This document shows positions 26,548 to 34,758 of a DNA stretch of 64,000 nt, in pieces. Every line of letters starts with the position of its first letter. Position 1 is the stretch's first letter. The notes under the pieces were generated by a model. It searched no databases. It was not told the DNA's origin and worked only from the letters and a program-made list of their open reading frames with translations. The position numbers were made by a program, and so were the translations under genes. Location of the stretch: the NCBI GenBank assembly GCA_045657945.1, contig JAZOUB010000008.1:43340-107339 (forward strand), given 5' to 3'. The DNA comes from HGM04593 sp045657945. GTDB lineage: Bacteria > Bacteroidota > Bacteroidia > Bacteroidales > Bacteroidaceae.

Positions 26548-28470
26548 TTACAGCAACTTAGCAAACAGCTCAATCGCCTGGTACTCGGGCAGGCCAATCT
26601 TGTTGAAGAGTGCAGCAGTGCCCTGAGTGCGCTCCTCAGCGCGCTGCCAAAACTCGCGTGCATCCTCACCGGGGAATGGAACAATGTCCTTTTGTGAAAG
26701 GTGACGGAAGATTGCGTGACGCTTGCGGATGAGTTCCTCGGGGCTGAGAGGCACTGCCATGTCGGCAACTGCCAAATCCCACTCCTGCCATGCACCGCGG
26801 TATAGCCAGATGTGACACTCCTTTGCCCAATCATCGTCCTTGACCTCTTCAAATGCACGCAGTACAGCCTCTATGCAGACACGGTGTGTGCCGTGTGGGT
26901 CGGTGAGGTCACCGGCAGCATAAATCTGATGTGGCTTAACCTCGCGCATGAGTGCCTTTACAATCTCAATATCATCATCGCTGAGCTTACCTTTCTTTAT
27001 ACCACCGGTCTCATAGAACGGCAGGTTGAGGAAGTGGGCATTGGTGCGGTCATCGAGACCAATTGAACGGCATGCAGCGCGTGCCTCGGCACGGCGTATC
27101 GCGCCCTTGAGGTCGAGCAATTTGCGTGGCTCGGGCTCGCCAACCTTCTTGTTTGCAATGATTTCGCGAATCTCGTCAAAGGCATCGCCAAAGCCCATCT
27201 CCTTTGCAGTATCGATGTTCTGCAACACCACATCATCATACACTGCGACATTACCCGATGTCTGGTATGCCACATGCACATCGTGTCCCTGCTCAATGAG
27301 GCGGTTGAATGTTCCACCCATTGAGATGACATCGTCGTCGGGGTGTGGTGAGAAGATGATTACTCGCTTGGGGAATGGTGACGAAGAGACAGGGCGTGTG
27401 CTGTCATCGGCATTGGGTTTGCCACCGGGCCAGCCCGAGATGATGTGCTGTATCTCGTTGAAGACGCGGATATTGATTCGGTCGTATGTATCGACACGCT
27501 CCAGGAGGTCGGAGAGTGAGTTCTTTATATAATCCTGATGTGTGAGTTTGAGGATTGGTTTATCTACGGTCTGGCACAGCCAGATGACTGCCTTGCGGAT
27601 GAGTTTGTCGCTCCACTCAATTGGAGGCGCAACAAGCCATGGTTCCTTTACGCGTGTGAGTTCCTGGGCCGCAGCCTCATCAATGACAACCTGAACATCA
27701 TCGTGATTCTGCAGGCATGTAACAGGGTACTCCTCGTTAACCTCACCCTCAATGAGTCTATGCGCCACGCTTGCCTTGTCCTCGCCCCACATCATGAGTA
27801 CGATTTTCTTTGCGCCCATAATTGTCTCCAAGCCCATGGTTATTGCCATCTTGGGAACTTCGTTGGGGTTTGAGAAGAACTTATCCTGGTTTTTGCGTGT
27901 GTTGTAGCTCAACTGCACAAGACGGGTTGTTGAGTGGGCATAGCTGCCGGGCTCGTTGAAACCGATCTGTCCAAGCTCGCCCACGCCCATAATCATGAGG
28001 TCGATGCGGCCGTCAACCATCTGCTCATACTTGCGGCAGTAGTCGTTGACCTTGTCGCGTGCGACAGCGCCGTCGGGGAAATGTACATTCTCGGGCTTTA
28101 TGTCAATGAACTTGAGGAAATCCTCGTTCACGCGGTGGTTGCGGCTCTGTGGCGATGTGGGTTCCATTGGGTAGAACTCGTCAAGGCTATACACCTCGAC
28201 ATTGGCAAAGCTAACTTCGCCGGCACGGTAACGGTTTACCAGTTCGGCATAGAGGCCAAGGGGTGAACGGCCTGTAGAGAGGCCGAGCGCAAACAGGCGG
28301 TTCTCCTTGTGGGAGTTGATTGCGCTGACTACAATGTCGGCAGCAGCCTTGGCTCCCTCGTGCTCGGTGGGGCATATCATTGTAGGTACTTTCTCGAATT
28401 TACAGATACTCTCTATCGGCGCCGAAACAGGCAGTTCGCCTATCTTTGGCAATACAAATTTTGGATTCAT
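26548..28470 (-). CDS. nagB: Glucosamine-6-phosphate deaminase fused to a LmbE/PIG-L domain
   Basis: 640 residues. The N-terminal 290 are NagB-like: LGLSTGRSPLGLY, SLDEFYP, MGVGELGQIGFNEPGS, and a His in the AHR segment. The enzyme turns glucosamine-6-P into fructose-6-P and ammonia. From about 370 a LmbE-type deacetylase-like domain follows (FSPHPDDDVISMGG, Zn ligands HPDD, and PHGTHR). The two-domain form is typical of Bacteroides relatives; the fused domain may deacetylate N-acetylglucosamine-type substrates first, which is inferred. It lies at the edge of the glycan locus and suits the hexosaminidase and sialidases nearby. Confidence 0.9.
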   Translation of the reverse strand: MNPKFVLPKIGELPVSAPIESICKFEKVPTMICPTEHEGAKAAADIVVSAINSHKENRLFALGLSTGRSPLGLYAELVNRYRAGEVSFANVEVYSLDEFYPMEPTSPQSRNHRVNEDFLKFIDIKPENVHFPDGAVARDKVNDYCRKYEQMVDGRIDLMIMGVGELGQIGFNEPGSYAHSTTRLVQLSYNTRKNQDKFFSNPNEVPKMAITMGLETIMGAKKIVLMMWGEDKASVAHRLIEGEVNEEYPVTCLQNHDDVQVVIDEAAAQELTRVKEPWLVAPPIEWSDKLIRKAVIWLCQTVDKPILKLTHQDYIKNSLSDLLERVDTYDRINIRVFNEIQHIISGWPGGKPNADDSTRPVSSSPFPKRVIIFSPHPDDDVISMGGTFNRLIEQGHDVHVAYQTSGNVAVYDDVVLQNIDTAKEMGFGDAFDEIREIIANKKVGEPEPRKLLDLKGAIRRAEARAACRSIGLDDRTNAHFLNLPFYETGGIKKGKLSDDDIEIVKALMREVKPHQIYAAGDLTDPHGTHRVCIEAVLRAFEEVKDDDWAKECHIWLYRGAWQEWDLAVADMAVPLSPEELIRKRHAIFRHLSQKDIVPFPGEDAREFWQRAEERTQGTAALFNKIGLPEYQAIELFAKLL

Positions 28471-28499
28471 AATATTAGTTGTTTAAGTTTTGGTTTCTA

Positions 28500-28837
28500 A
28501 GTTATTTCGTTTTCTTTATTTACTTTTTGCTCCCCTCCGTCTGCAAGTAGGCCTGGCGGCACTCCTTTGGGGAGCTAAAGCTCAGTGCAGTTGCACACTC
28601 CTCTGGGGAGATAAATCTCCCTTCGTCGCAAACAATGCTCGTTTCGCATTGTCGTCGCAAACATTGCTCATTCGCAATGTCCCCTCGAAGAGTGGAGGAG
28701 CTTTTTTATCATTGCTATTCCAGCTCTCCCACCTTGATGCAACAAGGGGGGAGTGGCTGAAAGCCGAGGGGGAATTAAGGTCTTGCTTTCACCTTTCACC
28801 TTTCACCTTTCACCTTTCACCTTTCCGTTTTCACCTT
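28500..28837. repeat. Non-coding, repeat-rich spacer
   Basis: No gene seen. Two degenerate units carrying CTTTGGGGAGCTAAAGCTC and CTCTGGGGAGATAAATCTCC (28563-28619) are followed by two tandem copies of a 28-base unit, each with its own small inverted repeat (ACAATGC...GCATTGT and ACATTGC...GCAATGT, about 28622-28681). Then come CTCCCC/GGGGAG-type inverted segments and a heptamer array. It looks like accumulated mobile debris. Confidence 0.6.
28786..28825 (-). repeat. Heptamer array (GTGAAAG on the minus strand)
   Basis: Five perfect copies of CTTTCAC on the plus strand (28786-28820) plus a partial one, with degenerate copies to about 28850. The array runs up to and into the last codons of the sulfatase-maturase gene and provides its TGA stop. 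Confidence 0.85.
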
Positions 28838-30088
28838 TCACTTTTCAGTTTTTCTATTCATAATCTCCGATGCCGGGAGGCCTTTCTCCAGCAGCATCTT
28901 CATGTAGCGCATGTGGGGGTCGGTGTGACGGAAAAACATCTTGTAACCCTCGCAAAGCACATTCATATAAGGTTCACCATTCTTTGCATAGGCAAAGCGG
29001 TGCTTGGGACACTCGCCATGACAAAGGAAATAGTAACTGCAACGCTTGCACTCCATTGGCAGGGCATCGCGCTTGTCGCGACCGAATGTCTGCTGTTCGG
29101 GACTGCGGTACATGGCTGCAAGTTCCTTGTCCATGATGTTGCCCAAACGGTATTCAGGATAGACAAAGTGGTCGCATGAGTAGACATCGCCGTTATGTTC
29201 CACCACCAATCCATCACCACAAACCTCGCCAAAGGCACAGAGCGACGGTTGCACACCACACCAGTTGGCAAGCGTAACATCAAACAGTTGCACGAAGCAA
29301 TGCCCTACATCGAACTTCATCCACTCGTCAAAGACATCGCACATGAACTGTCCATACCCCTTTGCCGACACCGACCAGGGTGCTTCAACGGCATTATCTT
29401 CGTCGGGCGATACTATCAAGGGGCGTTTCCCCGGCCTCTCTATCACATACTCCACAACAGGCAGGAACTGCATGAAGCGGTTGATTGAACGCAGGAACTT
29501 GTAGACCTCGGCACCGCGTCCCTCGCTGCGTGCATTCACGGTGGAGAGGATATTGAACTCGACACCGGTGCGCGACATCAGTTCCGCGCTTTTCATGACA
29601 CGGGCAAAGGTGGGTGCTCCTCCACAGTCACGACGGAAAGCATCGTGGATATCCTCGGGACCGTCGAGCGACAGTCCAATGAGGAAATCGTTATCCTTGA
29701 AGAAGCTGCACCAGTCATCGTTGAGCAGGATGCCGTTCGTCTGCAGCGTGTTCTCTATCTGCTTGTCGCCGGCATACTTCTTCTGCAGCTCCACAGCCTT
29801 GCGGAAGAACGGAAGCCCTGCCATCAACGGCTCGCCGCCATGCCAGCAGAAGGAGATTTCCTCCTGCGATGCGCCCTCGATGTACTGACGAATGTATGTC
29901 TCGAGCAGTTCATCGCTCATGCGTGGCATTGCTCCGCTGTAGATTTCGCTCTTGTCGCGGTAGTAGCAATAGTGACAGTCGAGGTTGCACGCCGAACCAA
30001 TGGGCTTTACCATTGTCCCGAATGCCGGTGCACGCCTCATCTTGGCAACATCGGCAAGGTGCAGATTGTTCTTTTTGTTACTTTTCAC
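28838..30088 (-). CDS. Anaerobic sulfatase-maturating radical SAM enzyme (anSME)
   Basis: 416 residues. The radical SAM motif CNLDCHYCYY (Cys34, 38, 41) is near the N-terminus and Cys-rich SPASM clusters are at the C-terminus (CGVQPSLCAFGEVCGDG, CKRCSYYFLCHGECPK), as in anSME. It oxidises the active-site Ser or Cys of sulfatases to formylglycine in the cytoplasm without oxygen. The start overlaps the sulfatase stop by 11 bases, so both are made together. The last residues (NRKTEK) and stop come from the adjacent heptamer repeat, a slight C-terminal change unlikely to affect the core. Confidence 0.92.
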   Translation of the reverse strand: MKSNKKNNLHLADVAKMRRAPAFGTMVKPIGSACNLDCHYCYYRDKSEIYSGAMPRMSDELLETYIRQYIEGASQEEISFCWHGGEPLMAGLPFFRKAVELQKKYAGDKQIENTLQTNGILLNDDWCSFFKDNDFLIGLSLDGPEDIHDAFRRDCGGAPTFARVMKSAELMSRTGVEFNILSTVNARSEGRGAEVYKFLRSINRFMQFLPVVEYVIERPGKRPLIVSPDEDNAVEAPWSVSAKGYGQFMCDVFDEWMKFDVGHCFVQLFDVTLANWCGVQPSLCAFGEVCGDGLVVEHNGDVYSCDHFVYPEYRLGNIMDKELAAMYRSPEQQTFGRDKRDALPMECKRCSYYFLCHGECPKHRFAYAKNGEPYMNVLCEGYKMFFRHTDPHMRYMKMLLEKGLPASEIMNRKTEK

Positions 30089-31694
30089 TTGCTATGAATT
30101 TTTCCTCGCCATACTGCTGCTGCAGTTTTACGAGTTTCTCTTTCAACTGCGCTGTTATCTCCTCGGTTCCGGGTTTGCCGTAGATATTGTTGAGTTCGTG
30201 CTTGTCGTTCTCAAGGTCAAAGAGTTCCCAAACACCATCGTCATAGAAGTGGATGAGTTTGTAACGCTCGGTACGCACGCCAAGGTGACGCTTTACGGCA
30301 TGCTCGTCGGGGTACTCATAGTAATGGTAGTAGATTCCGTCGCGGTTGGGTTCCCACTCCTCGCCCTTCAATACAGGGAGGAATGAACAGCCGTGAATAT
30401 CCGATGGAACTTCCACGCCTGCGAGTTCAAGGAATGTTGGGGCATAGTCAATGTTCTGTACCATTTCCATAGCCTCGCCCTTTGCACCGCCAGGCAAGCG
30501 CACGATAAGCGGAGTGCGGAATGACTCCTCGTACATCCAACGCTTGTCGAACCATCCATGCTCGCCCATGTAGAAGCCCTGGTCAGATGTATATACAATA
30601 AGTGTATTATCCATAAGACCCTCTGCCTCAAGATAATCGAGCACACGGCCCACATTGCGGTCAACCGATGTTATCACGCGCAGATAGTCGCGCAGATATT
30701 GCTGGTATTTCCATGCATCGAGTTCCTTGCCTGTGAGGCCGGCAGCCTTGAACTTTTCAATCACAACATCGTAGTGCGCATCCCATGCCCTCTTCTGCTC
30801 GGGATTCATATTGTTGTATATGCGGCGTCCCCATGCCTCCAAATCGGGGCGGCTATGGATTGTGCTGTCCTTGTCGGCCATCTTCAAGTCATAGACGATG
30901 TCCATATCCTTGCTGATTGACATCTTCTGAATCTTCGCGGCCTCACGGGTCTCGTAGTTGTCGAAGAATGTCTCGGGCAACGGGAAGTTGCTGTCGGCAA
31001 AGAGTTCAAGGTCGCAGGTGTCGGGCATCCAGGTACGGTGCGGTGCCTTGTGGTGCAACAACAGGCAGAATGGCTTGCCTGCATCGCGCCCGTTCTCGAG
31101 CCAATCGAGTGCGAGGTCGGTTGTCACATTTGTGGCATAACCCTCGCGCTGTATCTTCTCGCCATTGCGTATGAAGGTAGGGTTATAGTAATCGCCCTGA
31201 CCAATGAGTATATCCCAATGGTTGAAACCTGTAGGATCGGATGTAAGGTGCCACTTTCCTATCACAGCAGTTTCATAACCCTGTTGCTGCAACAGTTTAG
31301 GGAAAGTCTGCTGGCTACCGTCGAACGAAGAGCTGTTGTCGGTGAAACCGTTTGTGTAGCTGTGCTTGCCGGTGAGCATGCACGCACGCGAAGGACCGCT
31401 GATTGAGTTTGCCACGAAACTGTTTGTAAAGCGCAGACCGTCGGCAGCAATGCGGTCAATGTTAGGTGTGCGTATGAATGTGGTATCGTAGGCACTGATT
31501 GTCTGGTATGAGTGGTCATCGCACATGATAAAAAGGATATTCATGGGCTCGGCTGCAGTTTCCTTGACCGGTGTTTCCTGAGGTGCCGGTGCTTTTTTTG
31601 CACCACTGCCACACGCCGTCACAAACGGAAGCACAGCCGCACCGGCCATTGAAAGACCGATGATTTTTTTTGTCTTGTCGTAAAAGTTGTTCAT
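30078..31694 (-). CDS. S-type sulfatase lipoprotein
   Basis: The ATG at 31694 is chosen because the leader MNNFYDKTKKIIGLSMAG...FVTACGSG follows directly; Cys28 is a lipobox Cys. 538 residues. The sulfatase signature appears as SGPSRACMLTG with a catalytic Ser99, to be converted to formylglycine by the adjacent maturase. Metal ligands show in IMCDDHSY and later TSDQGFYMGEHGW. It removes sulfate esters from host or dietary glycans at the cell envelope. The exact substrate is not visible, but hexosaminidase and sialidase genes nearby point to sulfated mucin-type or glycosaminoglycan sugars. Confidence 0.9.
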   Translation of the reverse strand: MNNFYDKTKKIIGLSMAGAAVLPFVTACGSGAKKAPAPQETPVKETAAEPMNILFIMCDDHSYQTISAYDTTFIRTPNIDRIAADGLRFTNSFVANSISGPSRACMLTGKHSYTNGFTDNSSSFDGSQQTFPKLLQQQGYETAVIGKWHLTSDPTGFNHWDILIGQGDYYNPTFIRNGEKIQREGYATNVTTDLALDWLENGRDAGKPFCLLLHHKAPHRTWMPDTCDLELFADSNFPLPETFFDNYETREAAKIQKMSISKDMDIVYDLKMADKDSTIHSRPDLEAWGRRIYNNMNPEQKRAWDAHYDVVIEKFKAAGLTGKELDAWKYQQYLRDYLRVITSVDRNVGRVLDYLEAEGLMDNTLIVYTSDQGFYMGEHGWFDKRWMYEESFRTPLIVRLPGGAKGEAMEMVQNIDYAPTFLELAGVEVPSDIHGCSFLPVLKGEEWEPNRDGIYYHYYEYPDEHAVKRHLGVRTERYKLIHFYDDGVWELFDLENDKHELNNIYGKPGTEEITAQLKEKLVKLQQQYGEEKFIASEK

Positions 31695-31834
31695 ATCTTG
31701 TCTGTTTTTCTTATTTCCCGGAATCGCCTCGTGCAGCATTACATAAACAGCCGCAGAGTGTACAATGCGAAGATATAATAAAATATTGAAATATTTTTGA
31801 AATTAAATATTTTTAGTCTTTAGGCATAAAAAAA

Positions 31835-31862
31835 CACCGGTTGCGTTCAATCGCAACCGGTG
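31835..31862 (-). terminator. Rho-independent terminator after the ROK kinase gene
   Basis: 11-bp perfect arms (31835-31845 and 31852-31862) followed, on the minus strand, by a run of seven Ts. Confidence 0.9.
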
Positions 31863-31885
31863 CAATATATTCGAGGGAGAGAACA

Positions 31886-32845
31886 TCAATCCTTCCAACC
31901 GAGAGCCGAAGCACCAAGCACTGCAGCATCGGCACCGGGAAGTGAAGACTTCAGAACCTTCACCTTGTCTCTCCACAGGAACACGACATTCTCGTTTATG
32001 TGTTTGCGGATTGGCTCGAGCAACAGTTCTCCGGCATTTGCCAAGCCACCGAAGAGGATAATTGCCTCGGGAGCAGAGAATGCAATAAAGTTGCAGAAAG
32101 CCTCACCGAGCACCTTGCCTGTGAACTCAAAGATATCATTAGCAAGTTTGTCACCCTTGATGGCTGCATCGAAGAGCATCTTTGAGGTGAGTTCGTTAAT
32201 GCATACATCGCGGAGGATGCTTGGCTCATCGCGCTCTACAAGCCATTTCTTTGCTGTGCGCACAATACCTGTTGCCGAAGCATATGTCTCGAGACAGTCT
32301 GTACGGCCACAACCGCATGCACGACCCTCAAGAACAGGAGATGTTGTGTGACCCAACTCACCGGCAAAGCCGTCGTGACCATAGATGAGCTGGCCGTTGG
32401 CTACGATACCGCTACCCACGCCTGTACCAAGAGTAATATATACAAAGTCTTTCATACCCTGAGCAACGCCATACTTCTGTTCACCGATAGCCGCTGCATT
32501 GGCATCGTTGGTAACCTTTGTGGGGAGACCTGTCTTCTTCTCGATGAGCCAACCAAGTGGCACGATACCCTTCCATGGCAAGTTGGCAGCATTCACAATC
32601 TCACCGGTGTAGTAGTTGGCCATTGGCGCGCCGACACCGACACCCTCGAGCTTGCCCTCGCAGCCGTTCTCTGCAGCAAGTTTCTTGATTACATTGGCAA
32701 TTGAGTCTGTATATTCCTCAATGTCAGGATGTGCCTGTGTTTTGATTGTATCATCCTTTGCAAGGATGTGACCTTTAACATCAACAAGACCTATCACGGT
32801 ATTTGTACCGCCAAGGTCAATTCCAATTACATATTTTTCGCTCAT
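31886..32845 (-). CDS. ROK-family sugar kinase (glucokinase-like)
   Basis: 319 residues with the ATP phosphate motif GIDLGGTNTVIGLVD, sugar-binding residues around GVGVGAPM and GELGHT, and the ROK zinc site CGCGRTDCLE (about 177-186). It phosphorylates glucose or an amino sugar such as GlcNAc or ManNAc with ATP in the cytoplasm. Its place between hexosaminidase/sialidase and sulfatase genes favours a role with liberated amino sugars; substrate specificity cannot be read from sequence. Transcribed alone, with its own promoter and terminator. Confidence 0.88.
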   Translation of the reverse strand: MSEKYVIGIDLGGTNTVIGLVDVKGHILAKDDTIKTQAHPDIEEYTDSIANVIKKLAAENGCEGKLEGVGVGAPMANYYTGEIVNAANLPWKGIVPLGWLIEKKTGLPTKVTNDANAAAIGEQKYGVAQGMKDFVYITLGTGVGSGIVANGQLIYGHDGFAGELGHTTSPVLEGRACGCGRTDCLETYASATGIVRTAKKWLVERDEPSILRDVCINELTSKMLFDAAIKGDKLANDIFEFTGKVLGEAFCNFIAFSAPEAIILFGGLANAGELLLEPIRKHINENVVFLWRDKVKVLKSSLPGADAAVLGASALGWKD

Positions 32846-32902
32846 AATTATAATAGATTAGTTATACTCCTAAAAAAACTGACCGCATAACGGTAACATT
32901 TG

Positions 32903-32932
32903 CGAATGTAAACAAAAAAAATCAGTTACAAA
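32903..32932 (-). promoter_or_regulatory. Promoter for the ROK kinase gene
   Basis: Minus-strand -7 element TACATTCG (32903-32910; one mismatch to TAnnTTTG) with TTTG (32929-32932) 18 bases upstream. On the plus strand the same divergent gap has a weaker TATCTTCG at 33017-33024 for the hexosaminidase gene. Confidence 0.5.
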
Positions 32933-33062
32933 GAAGAAAAACACAGAAACTGCTTAAATTTCCATCAAAAAGAGCATTTTTTGTTGATTATCTTTTCACT
33001 TTGAGTTGGTTTGCATTATCTTCGCGAGGTAATAATTAAAATATAATATATAAATAAAAGAT

Positions 33063-34706
33063 ATGTTAAGAAAATTACTGATTCTTTTGCTCGCCTTTAC
33101 AGTCTCATCGGGCTTTGCACAGGGGAATGATTTTCCAAGCATCCTGCCAAAGCCGACAAATGTAAAACATGGCAACCGCAACACCAAGTTCGAGTTCAAC
33201 AAAGAGACCAAAATCATATACGGTTTCGATGACAACACGGCCAAATATGCAGCCGAAGAGTTGAACCGTATTGCAGAAACTATCTTTGGGCAAAAGCTGA
33301 AGAAAAGCACCAAGATGACAACCGACAATAATGTCATCTTCAAGTTCGACGGGTCAATAAAGCCAGAAGGATACATGCTCGACATCACCCCCGAGAATAT
33401 CATAATCAAGGCAAAGGACGGTGCAGGAATGTTCTACGCCGTGCAGACCCTGAAGCAGATTATCCCGGTGCAGGCATACGAGACGCCACTCGACCTTGAG
33501 AAGGTTTCATTGCCAACAATGAAGATAAACGATGCACCACACTTCCCCTATCGCGGCTTCATGCTCGACTGCTCACGCCATTTCTGGGATGTCGAGACTG
33601 TAAAAGAGGTGCTCGACATTCTTGCAATGCACAAGATGAACCGTTTCCACTGGCACCTTACCGAGGACCAGGGATGGCGCATCGAGATAAAGAAATACCC
33701 CTTGCTCACCAAAATCGGCAGTTTGCGCGAGCAGACAACAACCGGGCACAACGAAGGCCTTGACGGCATTCCATATGGTGGATACTACACACAAAAGGAG
33801 ATCAAGGAGATTGTGAGGTATGCGAAGGAGCGTTTCATCACAGTTGTCCCTGAAATAGAAATACCCGGTCACTCGCTTGGTGCATTGAGCGCATATCCTT
33901 GGCTTGGATGTGAGGGAGAAGAAGGCAACTACAAGACTTGGTCGTACTGGGGCGTATCGAAGCAGATTGCATGCGCCGGCAAGGAGAGCACTTTCAAGTT
34001 CTGGGAGGATGTCCTTGACGAGGTGATGACCCTGTTCCCAAGCGAGTACATACACATTGGCGGCGACGAGGCACCACGCGACATGTGGAAGGAGTGCCCC
34101 GACTGCCAGCAGCGCATAAAGGAGAACAACCTCAACAACGAGGCGGAATTGCAATCGTATGTAAACAGCCGCATAGAAGCACACCTGAACAAGAACGGCC
34201 GCAAGTTGATTGGCTGGGACGAGATTCTTGAGGGTGGCGTGAGCCAGAACGCGACAATCATGTCATGGCGCGGCACAGTCGGAGGCATCGCGGCTGCAAA
34301 GAAGGGCAACTATGTAATCATGACACCCGGCGACTATTGCTACCTCGACTACCGCCAGACAACCGACCGAAAGGACGAGCTTGACAGCAACGGCAGCTAT
34401 GTTCCCCTGCGCAAGACCTACTCGTTCAACCCATACGACCAGTTGAGCAAGGAGGAGCAGAAATATATCCTTGGCGTGCAGGGCAACCTGTGGACCGAGT
34501 ATGTGACTACCCCCATGCAGTTGCAGTACAAGGCATTGCCACGCCTTGGCGCAATTGCCGAGATTGGATGGAGCAATCCATCGCCCGAGACAAAGGATGT
34601 CGAGGAGTTCATTGGCCGCGCCAAGGAACTTGCACGCTACTACAGCGTGTTCGGCTGGAGTTTCGGCCGCCACTTCTACGAGGACGGCGTACAGGTCGGT
34701 TGGTAA
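33063..34706 (+). CDS. GH20 beta-N-acetylhexosaminidase, exported
   Basis: 547 residues with a signal peptide (MLRKLLILLLAFTVSSGFAQ). A GH20b-type N-terminal domain precedes the barrel: RGFMLDCSRHFWDVETVKEVLD, HLTEDQGWRIEIKKYP, and the catalytic pair in IHIGGDEAP (Asp335, Glu336). It releases terminal GlcNAc/GalNAc from host glycans in the periplasm or outside. It lies 52 bases upstream of the sialidase gene on the same strand, so the two are likely cotranscribed and remove successive sugars from the same chains. Confidence 0.94.
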   Translation: MLRKLLILLLAFTVSSGFAQGNDFPSILPKPTNVKHGNRNTKFEFNKETKIIYGFDDNTAKYAAEELNRIAETIFGQKLKKSTKMTTDNNVIFKFDGSIKPEGYMLDITPENIIIKAKDGAGMFYAVQTLKQIIPVQAYETPLDLEKVSLPTMKINDAPHFPYRGFMLDCSRHFWDVETVKEVLDILAMHKMNRFHWHLTEDQGWRIEIKKYPLLTKIGSLREQTTTGHNEGLDGIPYGGYYTQKEIKEIVRYAKERFITVVPEIEIPGHSLGALSAYPWLGCEGEEGNYKTWSYWGVSKQIACAGKESTFKFWEDVLDEVMTLFPSEYIHIGGDEAPRDMWKECPDCQQRIKENNLNNEAELQSYVNSRIEAHLNKNGRKLIGWDEILEGGVSQNATIMSWRGTVGGIAAAKKGNYVIMTPGDYCYLDYRQTTDRKDELDSNGSYVPLRKTYSFNPYDQLSKEEQKYILGVQGNLWTEYVTTPMQLQYKALPRLGAIAEIGWSNPSPETKDVEEFIGRAKELARYYSVFGWSFGRHFYEDGVQVGW

Positions 34707-34758
34707 CACGACTTTGATTTTGAGATAATTAAAATATTCCGTAACTAACCTATTATTT

